NCBI GenBank assembly: GCA_020050835.1
Contig: JAGVKB010000076.1
Location: 1-47,714, forward strand
Direction: 5' to 3'
Length of the DNA stretch: 47,714 bases
From: Candidatus Obscuribacterales bacterium
GTDB taxonomy: Bacteria > Cyanobacteriota > Vampirovibrionia > Obscuribacterales > Obscuribacteraceae
Position 1 is the first letter of the stretch, and each line of letters opens with the position of its first letter. The notes beneath the pieces are model-generated. The model had not been told where the DNA came from, ran no database searches, and worked only from the letters and a program-made list of their open reading frames with translations. The position numbers were made by a program, and so were the translations under genes. This document shows positions 8,375 through 17,234 of the stretch, piece after piece.

Positions 8375-10201
8375 TTAACCAAGTGGTCTGAGCAGGAAGT
8401 ACAACAATCCGAGCGCAGACACGCTGCCGAAGATTACCAGTGCGTACCACTGCCCCCGGCCATTTTCGGAGTAACGCAACATTTCGCCTGAGCCTACAGC
8501 CACAAAACTGGAGAGGTTGACCATGTTGTCGACAATAGTCATGTCGATCAGATTCCAAGCTGTGCGGAACAAGGGTAGCGCGAACTTTTGCGAGAACCAG
8601 ATATACGCTTCGTCGAAATACCACTTCTTCCATGAGAATTGATAAAGAAGCTTGAGGCTGTTTTGGCACCAGGTGTTCAAACCGAGATTATTGAGATAAA
8701 CCATGTACGCCAGCGCGATGCCACCCAGACCAAAGGCGGTGGAGATTAGCATGACAGTGGGATCTGCCGCCTCGAACTCCGGATGCGGGCCCCAGTGCAA
8801 GAACTGCGTAAAGACATTCGGCAATGGTGTCGGAGTGCCTCCAAAGATCTGGCTCCACATGCCGGGATTCATGCCCAGGTAACCCGATGCGATCGATGGA
8901 ATCACCAGGGCCAGCAGCGGTAAATTCATGACAGAGAGCGTCTCTTTGTGAGGCTTCTCCTTGCCACGGTACTTGCCTTCAAAGGTCAAAAAATATGCTC
9001 TGAACATATAGAAGGCGGTTAGACCGGCAGTAATAACCAGTCCCCAGGCTAATAGCTCGTGACCGGGACCGGCATATCTAAAGGCAGACGAGATGATGTC
9101 GTCTTTCGAGAAGAATCCGCTCATGCCAGGGAATCCGGAGATTGATAAGCAGCCGATCAGAAAACAAAAGGAGGTTATCGGCATATATTCTTTCAAGCCA
9201 CCCATATTACGCAGGTCCTGGTCGGGCGGAATAAGACGATCCATCAACGAAACCTCATTGAGTCTCTTCTTAAGGTCCCGGTCATGCGAGAAACAATGGT
9301 GCAGTCCGTGAATAACAGCTCCGCTGCAGAGGAAGAGCATCGCTTTGAAAAAGGCATGGTTGAAGAGGTGGAAGATGCCGCCGGTGTATGCACCGACGCC
9401 GAGCCCGCAAAACATGTAGCCGAGCTGGGAGACTGTCGACCAGGCCAGCACGCGCTTGATATCGAACTGAGTGAGGGCGATAGTGGCCGCGGCAAAGGCG
9501 GTGATGCATCCCACCCAGGCGACGATCGCCAATCCGGCTGAATCGGTCGTGCCTTGCGGGGTGAGCCAGATTGGATAAGCCCGCGCTATCAGGTACACGC
9601 CGGCCGCAACCATTGTGGCGGCGTGGATGAGAGCAGAGATCGGGGTCGGACCTTCCATCGCATCGGCAAGCCAGACATGCAGCGGTAGCTGGGCAGACTT
9701 TGCCATCGGACCCATCAGCATCCAAACTGAAATGGCGGTGAGCGAGGCGGCAGTCAAGCTGCCGTTGCTGGCTGCCCATTTGATCGCACCGACTAAATCG
9801 TAGCCGGCTTGATCCGAAAACATCAGAACCGGGTGTCCGTTCCAGAAACCATAAGTTGCCGAGAGGAACCAGAGGACTCCGACCAGGAAGCCGAAATCTC
9901 CAATTCTGTTTACAACGAACGCTTTCATACAAGCTTCGGCGGCGGTGTTCTTGTGCCACCAGAAACCGATCAGGAAATAACTGCAGACGCCGACGAGTTC
10001 CCAGAAGAAATAGCTCTCAAAAAGATTGGTCGATACAACCAGTCCCAGCATCGATCCTGTAAACAATGAAAGGTAGGAGTAGAACCTCGAATAACCAGTA
10101 TCTTCACGCATATAACCATGCGTATATACCTGCACTAGCAGGCTGATTGTCGTGACTACAATCAACATAATGGCCGCCAGGTGATCGACCATCACCCCCA
10201 T
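8375..10201 (-). CDS. nuoL: NADH dehydrogenase-like subunit 5 (NuoL/NdhF), main C-terminal part after an in-frame stop
   Basis: This is a 608-residue polytopic antiporter-type subunit of complex I. Signatures include DHLAAIMLIVVTT, YSRFYSYLSLF, FFWELVG with E68 equivalent to the TM5 proton-channel glutamate, AKSAQLPLHVWLADAMEGP, HAATMVAAGVYL, DIKRVLAWSTVSQLGYM and FNHAFFKAMLF. The C-terminus retains the long lateral-helix region ending in a final transmembrane segment. The frame continues upstream without any shift through SFNLS, a TAA at 10217-10219, and then the missing N-terminal 80 residues. ATG 10201 has no ribosome-binding site. It is therefore either re-initiated or read through, or nuoL is damaged or mis-sequenced. 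Confidence 0.9.
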   Translation of the reverse strand: MGVMVDHLAAIMLIVVTTISLLVQVYTHGYMREDTGYSRFYSYLSLFTGSMLGLVVSTNLFESYFFWELVGVCSYFLIGFWWHKNTAAEACMKAFVVNRIGDFGFLVGVLWFLSATYGFWNGHPVLMFSDQAGYDLVGAIKWAASNGSLTAASLTAISVWMLMGPMAKSAQLPLHVWLADAMEGPTPISALIHAATMVAAGVYLIARAYPIWLTPQGTTDSAGLAIVAWVGCITAFAAATIALTQFDIKRVLAWSTVSQLGYMFCGLGVGAYTGGIFHLFNHAFFKAMLFLCSGAVIHGLHHCFSHDRDLKKRLNEVSLMDRLIPPDQDLRNMGGLKEYMPITSFCFLIGCLSISGFPGMSGFFSKDDIISSAFRYAGPGHELLAWGLVITAGLTAFYMFRAYFLTFEGKYRGKEKPHKETLSVMNLPLLALVIPSIASGYLGMNPGMWSQIFGGTPTPLPNVFTQFLHWGPHPEFEAADPTVMLISTAFGLGGIALAYMVYLNNLGLNTWCQNSLKLLYQFSWKKWYFDEAYIWFSQKFALPLFRTAWNLIDMTIVDNMVNLSSFVAVGSGEMLRYSENGRGQWYALVIFGSVSALGLLYFLLRPLG

Positions 10202-10216
10202 CGAAAGGTTGAAGCT

Positions 10217-10459
10217 TTACGACTGAAACCAGTCCCAGTTGAACTGTACAGTCCCGATTGCAGGGTTTTGCCGCAGCCCCTCCAGGATTAACAGAGAGTG
10301 AACGAATCCGTAGAAAACCGCTCCGACCGACAGCAGCATTGACAAGGTCTTGCTGAATCGCGCTCCCAGAATAATCAAGGCGCCTGCGATAAACGGTGCA
10401 GCAACGATCAACGGTGACATTGCGATAATCGCATTCGTCGTTTCGGCGGATAAGTTCAA
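10217..10459 (-). CDS. nuoL: NuoL N-terminal fragment, ended by in-frame TAA
   Basis: This 80-residue piece carries the first two transmembrane helices of NuoL (APFIAGALIILGA and TLSMLLSVGAVFYGFVHSLLI) and the FNWDWFQS segment that normally precedes the third helix. The start is a TTG at 10459 with GGAG upstream (CTGGAGAACCAGCC). The TAA at 10217-10219 is in the same frame as the main NuoL part, 15 bases before its ATG. Read through, the product would be 693 residues plus the recoded position, a normal NdhF/NuoL length. A single-base substitution rather than an indel would explain it. Confidence 0.75.
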   Translation of the reverse strand: MNLSAETTNAIIAMSPLIVAAPFIAGALIILGARFSKTLSMLLSVGAVFYGFVHSLLILEGLRQNPAIGTVQFNWDWFQS

Positions 10460-10706
10460 GGCTGGTTCTCCAGGGCAGCGGCATAGACCGCATGGTAAGT
10501 TCGACGCTTAAACAATATACAAGGACGGCGGTGCTCTGTGATGGGCTAGTTAGTCACGATAAGCGGAAATCCTTATGCCGACAGTTCTAAAAATATTCTT
10601 CGTTTCAATAAAACTTCAATTACCGGTAGCTTCCAGGTCTAAATTGAAATACTAAAGTGGCATTACAATGTGTCTTTCAGGACTTACCGATTTTTGGAGT
10701 TAACCC

Positions 10707-12293
10707 GTGGATCCACAGCATCTCTTGACTATTTTGCTGCTCATCCCATTGGCCGGAATTCTCTTTATCGTCTTTCTGCCGGAGCAGTGGTCGAGGAATA
10801 CATCGATCGTTCTGGCCGGCTTGATGGTTTTAGTCAGCGCTGTTGTCGGTAAAAACATTCACCCTGACAATCTCGAGATGCAGCTGGTTGAGAAGATGAC
10901 TTGGATCAGCTGGCCATTGCCGGTCGAATATCACGTTGGAGTAGATGGATTTAGCTTCTGCCTGGTGATGCTGACCAGTATCGTCACGTTGCTTGCAATC
11001 ATCGCCAGTGAAAGTATTGGAAAGACAAGGTCGAGGCTTTACTACAGCATGGTGATGTTGCTGACCGCTTCAATCACCGGAGTGTTCATCTCCCTAGATC
11101 TAGTGCAGTTTTTCGTGCTCTACGAGTTAGAGCTGATTCCCATGTATTTCTTGATCGCTATCTGGGGGGGACCGAGACGCGATTATGCCGCCATGAAGTT
11201 CCTGATTTACACTTTCTTTGGTGGCATCTTCATGTTGGGCGGACTACTCTATCTTTATTATCAACTCGGGCTCTCCGGTGCTCAGTATCAGACCTTTGAT
11301 ATGGTCAAGCTGTCGACCTTCAGCCCGATCTTGACGCCTGGCGTACAGTTGATCGGCTGTCTGGCCTTCATGATTGCATTCCTGATCAAGCTGCCGTCTT
11401 TCCCGTTCCATACTTGGCTGCCAGACGCTCACGTCGAAGCGCCTACTCCGATTTCAATGATTCTGGCCGGCTTGCTTCTCAAGATGGGCTCTTACGGTCT
11501 GGTCAGAATCTGTATGGGCTTCTTTCCGGATGCGCTTGCAGTCCTGGGTGTACCGCTCATGATTTTGGGCGCTTTCAATATTGTCTGGGCGGCGATCGCC
11601 TGCTTGGTTCAAGATGATATGAAACGAGTGATCGCCTTTTCGAGCGTGAGCCATATGGGCTTTGTCACACTCGGGCTCGGCTCATTGTCGGCGGCCGGTC
11701 TGAACGGGGCAATTTTCCAGATGATCAGCCACGGCTTCATCTCTGCGCTTTTGTTCTTTATGGTTGGAACTGTCTATGATCGCTGCCATACCCGTCAAAT
11801 AGCCGAACTCGGCGGCGGTCTGGCCAAGCAGATGCCGGCTATTTTCTATTTCTGGATGTTGGCTGCTCTGGCTAACTTGGGGCTGCCGGCTTTGTCCGGA
11901 TTCGTGGCCGAAGCGGTCGTCTTTTACGGCACCTTCACGTCGCCGATTGCCGCATCGGTTCACGTAATGCCGGTGCCATTTGCTATTACGCAAGCCGATT
12001 TCGTCCATGGCGCGATCGTGCTGGCGGCTACCGGGGTGATTTTGAGCGCAGGCTATATGCTTTGGCTATTGAAGCGCCTCTTTTACGGTCCGGAGCTGCC
12101 GAAATGGTCCGGGCATTTGAGCGACATGAAGCCTTACGAGATGGTGGTGGCAGCATCCTTTTCGGTCTTCATCATCGGCTTGGGCATTTATCCGCTGGCG
12201 ATCACAAGTCAATACACGCCGCTGGCCGATCGCATGGCTAAGGATACGGCTGCGAAAGTTACCGTCAGTATGCGTCCTCAGCAATTCGAGTAA
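10707..12293 (+). CDS. nuoM: NADH dehydrogenase-like subunit 4 (NuoM/NdhD)
   Basis: This is a 528-residue polytopic proton-pumping subunit of complex I. YE140LELIPMYFLIAIWGG contains the conserved TM5 glutamate. FLIK228LPSFPFHTWLPDAHVEAPT contains the TM7 lysine and the classical TWLPDAHxEAP motif. DDMKRVIAFSSVSHMGFV and SHGFISALLFFMVG complete the antiporter core. Length matches NuoM/NdhD (500-530). The start is GTG 10707 with GGAG eight bases upstream. It is divergent from nuoL across about 250 bp. No other complex I genes lie nearby, an arrangement reminiscent of the scattered ndhF/ndhD genes of cyanobacteria. Whether the partner is a NADH- or ferredoxin-linked NDH-1 cannot be told. Confidence 0.95.
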   Translation: MDPQHLLTILLLIPLAGILFIVFLPEQWSRNTSIVLAGLMVLVSAVVGKNIHPDNLEMQLVEKMTWISWPLPVEYHVGVDGFSFCLVMLTSIVTLLAIIASESIGKTRSRLYYSMVMLLTASITGVFISLDLVQFFVLYELELIPMYFLIAIWGGPRRDYAAMKFLIYTFFGGIFMLGGLLYLYYQLGLSGAQYQTFDMVKLSTFSPILTPGVQLIGCLAFMIAFLIKLPSFPFHTWLPDAHVEAPTPISMILAGLLLKMGSYGLVRICMGFFPDALAVLGVPLMILGAFNIVWAAIACLVQDDMKRVIAFSSVSHMGFVTLGLGSLSAAGLNGAIFQMISHGFISALLFFMVGTVYDRCHTRQIAELGGGLAKQMPAIFYFWMLAALANLGLPALSGFVAEAVVFYGTFTSPIAASVHVMPVPFAITQADFVHGAIVLAATGVILSAGYMLWLLKRLFYGPELPKWSGHLSDMKPYEMVVAASFSVFIIGLGIYPLAITSQYTPLADRMAKDTAAKVTVSMRPQQFE

Positions 12294-12487
12294 ATCTCGC
12301 AATTGAGAGCACCGGGCATTCCTGTCATGGCGTTCTAGCCACTGCCTGTAGTGCGCTAGCACAAAGTAGAGCGGTAACTTTTGAGATTTGTTCTGGCCGC
12401 CGAAGCAACTAAGACCGGGACCAAGCAGCGGCGGCCGATAAAGCGTTGAGTGGACTCTGGCAGCACAAGTCGCTTAATAAGCTGGCA

Positions 12488-13462
12488 CTAACGACTAGGA
12501 ACCACTGGCACTGGCATTGGTAAAGTACCGTTCGATGCTGGTTGAGAGGTGCTGTCATAAATGATTTCGGGAGTCGGCTCGGTTTTGGCAGCCGGCTGTT
12601 TCGTTCTCGTCATCACTCGTCCGGAGATAGCGCTGGAGACCATGCGACCAATACTGTCGACCAACTCGGCCGCCGTGTTGGCATCGTAATACTTGCCGCC
12701 CGATTTCTCGGCGATGCAATTGAGTTGAGCTTTTGCATCCCTTTCTCGTTTCAACCCGAGACTGACTATCTCGATTTTGATGTTGACTCCCAGCGCTCGC
12801 AATCTGGCGATGTACTCGCAGGGGTCGCCGCCGCATGTCTCCGCGCCGTCCGAGATCAAAATGACCGTCTTTGGCCCTTGCACCCTTCTTAGATCGCGCT
12901 CCGCTTGCATGAGCGCATACGTCAGCGGTGTCAGTCCGAAAGGGCGGAGCTGGCGTACCTGTTCGACGATCGACCGCCGGTTGCCGCTGCCGATTGGCAC
13001 CAAAAGTGCTGATTGTTGGCAATCAATCTCTGGGCTGCCGGAGTACGACTGACCAAATACTCTTAAGCCAAGATTGACATCCGGAGGGATTCTGGCCAGA
13101 GCAATTTCGAGGACTCGTTTGGCCGAAGTCATCTTGGGCTCGCGCTCGCCGCCTCCCAATGTCTCCTTCATGCTGTAGGAAGCGTCAATCAAGATCAAAA
13201 TGTTGAGCGGACCGCCTTCCTGATCGACCCCTCCCTGAATTAGCCCACCTTGAGCCCCAGCTTGCATCGCAGTCGGTTGGGTATGAGAGTAGAGCGGGGA
13301 TGGACCTTGAGCCAGCATCCCCTTGAAGGCGTCCCGTTTCGTTTGTGATCCGCAATTGCAGGACGAGGCATTAGCCGAAAGCGGGGTCGTCGATAACGCC
13401 AATGCCAATAGCCCGGCTACCAAACTGGTAGACAGAGCACGCGCGTATGTCGTCTTTCTCAT
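12488..13462 (-). CDS. Secreted von Willebrand factor A (VWA) domain protein
   Basis: This 324-residue protein has a signal peptide (about 1-33, ending LSANAS) followed by a Cys-containing CNCG segment. A VWA domain spans 86-290. The metal-ion-dependent adhesion site is intact: D93-A-S95-Y-S97, T178 in GLTPLT, and D205 in ILISDGAET. Paired cysteines near 210-215 suggest an oxidised exported protein. A short Pro-rich tail follows. VWA domains with a complete MIDAS bind protein partners through a divalent metal. It lies 47 bp downstream of the CAP-domain gene on the same strand and is probably co-expressed. The partner is unknown. Confidence 0.87.
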   Translation of the reverse strand: MRKTTYARALSTSLVAGLLALALSTTPLSANASSCNCGSQTKRDAFKGMLAQGPSPLYSHTQPTAMQAGAQGGLIQGGVDQEGGPLNILILIDASYSMKETLGGGEREPKMTSAKRVLEIALARIPPDVNLGLRVFGQSYSGSPEIDCQQSALLVPIGSGNRRSIVEQVRQLRPFGLTPLTYALMQAERDLRRVQGPKTVILISDGAETCGGDPCEYIARLRALGVNIKIEIVSLGLKRERDAKAQLNCIAEKSGGKYYDANTAAELVDSIGRMVSSAISGRVMTRTKQPAAKTEPTPEIIYDSTSQPASNGTLPMPVPVVPSR

Positions 13463-13509
13463 CAGGTTTACTGCTCTTGCTCCGCATTGTCCGGCGCTCT
13501 AATTAAATT

Positions 13510-15294
13510 CTACGATCCGGGAGCAGATGGCGCATCAGGCAGTTCCACTCCTTCAACCTCTTTTTTGATTACTTTGGCCGATTTCTTGCGAGCTTTCTTG
13601 TCGGACTTCCTTTCTTCCTCGATCTGCTCGGAAGAAATCGCTTGCTCTGTTCGGACTGTAATCGTTCTTCGACTAATCGGCACCGGATGTGAGGAATCTC
13701 CGGTGGCTGCCCAGACAGTCAGGTAGTACAACCCTTCTTTGCCCTGATGGCTGACCGGCACAGTTCCGGAGAACATCGAGCCGGTAACCTTGATGCCTCC
13801 TTTCACCGGAACGTCAGCCGCTGCTTTCGGCTCGGTGTTGGTGGGAGACATGGCGATTAACGGCGCTGCCAGTGCAACCGGAGGCATAAATATCCCACCG
13901 GCGATGGCAGCAATCACTCCGGTTGTTTTTAGAATGGCGATTAACTTCTCACGGTCGTGTTCGGCCTTGGAAGCAAATGCGATGTAGTCTAGCGGTGGGA
14001 AGTATGGCATCGCTTCAGTTTGCTGCACTTCTTCCGGAGCGCCGTCCTGGCCGGCAGCAGCTGGGATTCCACCTTCCCAGGCGATCGTCACCTTCTGAAA
14101 TTTGTATGGTTCCAGGAGCACACCTTTTACTTCGATCTTTTGTCCAACTTGAATCTCGTTCGGGATCGGATGCATGTTGGCGTGTTTGGTCACGATTTCA
14201 GCGCAACAGATCGCTCGGTCCTTCTGACTGGCAAGACTTAGGCTGAAAGCGAAATGAGTGGCATCCGGTGAAAATAGCGCATCGCGATCGTCCTGGTGGC
14301 TTTTCAAAAGCTCGATGGACCGTGCCACGAGCGCCCTGTTTAACTTCTGACCGTCGGCGCCGCCGATACTTACCAAACTTTCCGACAAGGCGTCGTTGCC
14401 GCCGGCTTTCGTGTAGCGAGCGTCCGGATTGAGACCTGATTGATCCAGATGGGAAACAGTGTCGCGCCGGCAGAGATCGTCAATGAGCGTGGAGGCCACC
14501 CGATGCGACAGATCGTCCCACTCGAGCTGGGTAAGACCGTTTTGCTGGCGTTCTTGATTCACCAGCTCCAGGGCGAAACGCTCGAGCTGCTCGCGCGGCG
14601 CTGGTTGCTGAAAGAATGGCTGGCGCCAGGTCTCAAGCGTCCTGGAATCAATTCCGGACTGAAGGTTGCCTGCTTGAGTAGGAAGGGAAGGAGGTGTCTG
14701 GGCTGGCTCAAGCTCGAAATGCGGTACACGTAAATTGGCAGCTCCCGATCGTCGATCAGGGTCCACCGCCGGGCCGAGCAGCGTATCCTGCAACCTTTGG
14801 CTGCGTTCGGACAAGGAGAGATGCCCAAAGCTCTGGTGGTAAATCGCCTGCTCCAGCTCGCTTAGTCTTTGGGAGATAGGTAGATTCGCTCGGGGCGCGC
14901 CGAAGGTGATTGTTTCCAGCTGGCCGACCACGGGATAACTCTCTTGCCCGCCTGGTGCAATAACTTGTCCAGCATTCTTTACGGCTGATGAGCTTTTGGG
15001 TTCCGGTGAGGGCGGCGGCAGCGCCGGTGCAATCTTGGCCTGCTGCATCTGCAAATGAGGCAGCGGCGGTTTCTTGGCAGTGTTAGTGAGTGGCGGTTTC
15101 TTGGCAGTGTCGGTCAAAGAGGGTTTCTTGGCAGTGTTGGTCAAAGGTGGTTTCTTTACGGTGTCGGTCTGAGTCGGTTTATTCGCCGGAACGGCCAACG
15201 CGGGTGGCAGCCAGACCGGCGGACAAACGAGCGAAACTGCCAGGCAAGTGGCTATCGGGGATAGACGAATTTTGTCTGGTCGTAACTTAATCAC
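13510..15294 (-). CDS. Secreted CAP (SCP/PR1-like) domain protein with Lys-Pro repeats
   Basis: This 594-residue protein has a long signal peptide ending PPALA near 35. Residues 45-80 hold four nine-residue repeats of the KKPPLTNTA type. A Pro-rich region follows, then a CAP/SCP-like domain at about 235-370, beginning with the canonical pattern (L)ELVNQERQQNGLTQLEWDD and continuing with SHLDQSGLNPDARY and LSESLVSIGG. The C-terminal third has one hydrophobic segment near 455-480 (VIAAIAGGIFMPPVALAAP), a beta region and a very Lys-rich stretch. The start is GTG 15294 with GGAG upstream. CAP proteins are extracellular with varied roles; the function is not assignable. Confidence 0.83.
   Translation of the reverse strand: MIKLRPDKIRLSPIATCLAVSLVCPPVWLPPALAVPANKPTQTDTVKKPPLTNTAKKPSLTDTAKKPPLTNTAKKPPLPHLQMQQAKIAPALPPPSPEPKSSSAVKNAGQVIAPGGQESYPVVGQLETITFGAPRANLPISQRLSELEQAIYHQSFGHLSLSERSQRLQDTLLGPAVDPDRRSGAANLRVPHFELEPAQTPPSLPTQAGNLQSGIDSRTLETWRQPFFQQPAPREQLERFALELVNQERQQNGLTQLEWDDLSHRVASTLIDDLCRRDTVSHLDQSGLNPDARYTKAGGNDALSESLVSIGGADGQKLNRALVARSIELLKSHQDDRDALFSPDATHFAFSLSLASQKDRAICCAEIVTKHANMHPIPNEIQVGQKIEVKGVLLEPYKFQKVTIAWEGGIPAAAGQDGAPEEVQQTEAMPYFPPLDYIAFASKAEHDREKLIAILKTTGVIAAIAGGIFMPPVALAAPLIAMSPTNTEPKAAADVPVKGGIKVTGSMFSGTVPVSHQGKEGLYYLTVWAATGDSSHPVPISRRTITVRTEQAISSEQIEEERKSDKKARKKSAKVIKKEVEGVELPDAPSAPGS
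15065..15172 (-). repeat. Four 27-bp tandem repeats within the CAP-protein gene
   Basis: Units at 15065-15091, 15092-15118, 15119-15145 and 15146-15172 share GGTTTCTTGGCAGTG (the last diverged) and encode KKPPLTNTA-type nonapeptides. The 27-bp pitch preserves frame. Confidence 0.85.
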
Positions 15295-15379
15295 CCAGTG
15301 ACTGCTCCAAGCGGTGGGCCTTCCCTACTCTATTGTGAACATAAAACTATGCTGAGGACAACTTTCTTCCGATCGTGTA

Positions 15380-16216
15380 TTAGTCGACTGTGCGGATACC
15401 CGCGATCGCTCCCTGGCGGCCTGTTTTGCCGGCTGATTGCCGGTGGGAATAGAATAGTTCGGGATTGCAGGCAGTACAAAATGAGCTGACATCTACTGCT
15501 GCCACACCGGCTTCGAGCAGCTGCATGGCATTGATTGCTTTGAGATCCGGATGCGGCTTGCCTTGCTCGAATGAAATCAGTCCCTCCGCATTGCTTACTG
15601 AGACGGCTAACCTGTCGGCGACCTCTGCTTCGACCGGATAACAACAGGGTCCGATCGCTGGTCCGACAGCCGCTACCATGTTGGATGCGCTCGAGCCAAG
15701 CACTTGATTGAGCAGGCTTACGCCTTTGGTTGCGATACCACCGGCAGTGCCTTTCCAGCCGGCGTGCAGGACACAGACAGCTGAGAGCTCTCGCTCGAAG
15801 ATAATGATTGGAACGCAATCCGCGTAATGCAGAAGGATTGGTGTGTCGGGTGTAACGGTGGCGACTCCGTCGATATCCGGTGCGCTCTCAGGCTCGGAGA
15901 CCCAGGCTATCCGAGTTGAATGGACTTGGCCTGGAACAATCAGACGGTTGAAATTGAGCGAGAGCGCGCTGCACAGCTTGGAACGGTTGACGGAGGCATC
16001 CTGTCTGGACTCATCTGTTGCCCAATGACGTCCAAGGTTGAACCACTGCAGCGGATCGGCGCTTTTGCCGCCCAACCTGGTGGTAAAGGCATGGGTAAGA
16101 GCTTTTGATTCAGACAAGAGCGGCGATGTCAAAAGGCTGAGTCCGAATATCTCTTTCAATGGCCAGGCGTTTTTCTGGAGCGCCCCATTTTGCAACTCGG
16201 AAGTGGTCTGACTCAA
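15380..16216 (-). CDS. pgeF: Peptidoglycan editing factor PgeF / YfiH-LACC1 family protein
   Basis: This is a 278-residue single-domain protein of the multicopper-polyphenol-oxidase-like YfiH family. The catalytic metal triad is visible: H99 in PGQVHST, C134 in HYADCVP and H151 in LHAGWKGT. GPAIGPCCYPVE near 196-207 and the final CTACNP...YSHR(Q/R)xxGKTGRQG are signature blocks. Family members hydrolyse or phosphorolyse purine nucleosides, and E. coli YfiH removes misincorporated L-Ser from wall precursors. Its ATG overlaps the stop of the upstream SDR gene by four bases, so translation is probably coupled. Confidence 0.93.
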   Translation of the reverse strand: MSQTTSELQNGALQKNAWPLKEIFGLSLLTSPLLSESKALTHAFTTRLGGKSADPLQWFNLGRHWATDESRQDASVNRSKLCSALSLNFNRLIVPGQVHSTRIAWVSEPESAPDIDGVATVTPDTPILLHYADCVPIIIFERELSAVCVLHAGWKGTAGGIATKGVSLLNQVLGSSASNMVAAVGPAIGPCCYPVEAEVADRLAVSVSNAEGLISFEQGKPHPDLKAINAMQLLEAGVAAVDVSSFCTACNPELFYSHRQSAGKTGRQGAIAGIRTVD

Positions 16217-17031
16217 TGTAACGATAGTCCTCCGCAGATATTGATTGCCTGTCCGGTGATGCCACGCGCTGATTCGGAACAGAGATAGACTACCAGGCCT
16301 GCCACTTCTGCGGGGTCGATAAAACGCAACTGCGGACTGGAGAGTTGGGCAATCTCCTTTGCCTGAGAGGGCTCTTGCTCAGTCAGGTTCAAGTAACTAG
16401 GATCTTCCAATTGAGCATTTGCCATCTTTGTATCTACCCAGCCCGGACAAACCGCATTGACGGTGACGCCCTGTCGGGCTACTTCAAGCGCTAGTGCTTG
16501 AGTCAAGCCGATCATCGCAAACTTTGATGCGGAATAAGCGGCCCCGAAAGCTTCGGCTACCTTCCCTGATATGGAGGAGATATTCACGATCCGCCCCCAG
16601 CTGCGATCGCACATTCCTTTTATAGTATGCCGGCAGGTAATCAAGGCAGAAGTCAGGTTGGTATCCATTACCTCATGCCAGGTTGCCAGGCTGTGATCGC
16701 TTACGGGCTCCGTGCGGTAAATTCCCGCATTGTTGACAACGATGTCGATCTTGCCAAGCTTTGAATTGACTTCATTTACGAAGTCAACGATCGCCTTTTC
16801 TTTCTTGACGTCTACTGTCTGATAGAGACAGCTGGAATGAAGCTTTTCAATCTCTTCCTGCAACGAAGCCAGCTCGTGTAAGGTTCTTGAACAAGCAGCG
16901 ATAGTCGCTCCGTTCTTTGCTAAAGACAATGCAATTTGCCGGCCGATACCGCGACCGGCTCCGGTTACCAGCGCGACCTTTCCGGTCAACTGGCAGAGGT
17001 TGTCGTCCGGGGTTGGGAGTTTGAAGGTCAT
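16213..17031 (-). CDS. Short-chain dehydrogenase/reductase, FabG-like
   Basis: This is a classical SDR of 272 residues from ATG 17031, or 286 if the GTG at 17073 is used. GKVALVTGAGRGIG is the NAD(P) glycine motif, NNAG follows the fourth strand, SSISGK supplies the catalytic Ser, and YSASK supplies the Tyr and Lys. The PGWVDTKM loop and GQAINICGG end resemble 3-oxoacyl-ACP reductases and 3-hydroxybutyrate-type dehydrogenases. I chose the ATG because the region before it is unconserved in SDRs and GAGG precedes it. It has a 4-bp overlap with pgeF downstream. The substrate cannot be read from sequence. Confidence 0.88.
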   Translation of the reverse strand: MTFKLPTPDDNLCQLTGKVALVTGAGRGIGRQIALSLAKNGATIAACSRTLHELASLQEEIEKLHSSCLYQTVDVKKEKAIVDFVNEVNSKLGKIDIVVNNAGIYRTEPVSDHSLATWHEVMDTNLTSALITCRHTIKGMCDRSWGRIVNISSISGKVAEAFGAAYSASKFAMIGLTQALALEVARQGVTVNAVCPGWVDTKMANAQLEDPSYLNLTEQEPSQAKEIAQLSSPQLRFIDPAEVAGLVVYLCSESARGITGQAINICGGLSLH

Positions 17032-17234
17032 GCTGTTATCCGCCTCTTGACTGCTGCGAGCTTTCTTAGCCACTCTTTATACAACTTGCCGGGAACATCG
17101 GTTCGATCTCGGAGTCTTATTTTCCAGGAAGGCGCGAAGCCTCCTGAAAGTGTTGATAGTTTAGTTCCAAAGTCGGCGCGATGGAAATCGCGTTGCGGCG
17201 GGTGTTTTCGTAACCTTTTGCGGAGTGGATACCG

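Noticed and set aside
10104-10493. Minus-strand frame that reads through the nuoL stop region
   Set aside because: It is in a different frame from both NuoL parts and its translation shows no membrane helices, so a frameshift does not explain the broken nuoL; the interruption is a stop codon in frame.
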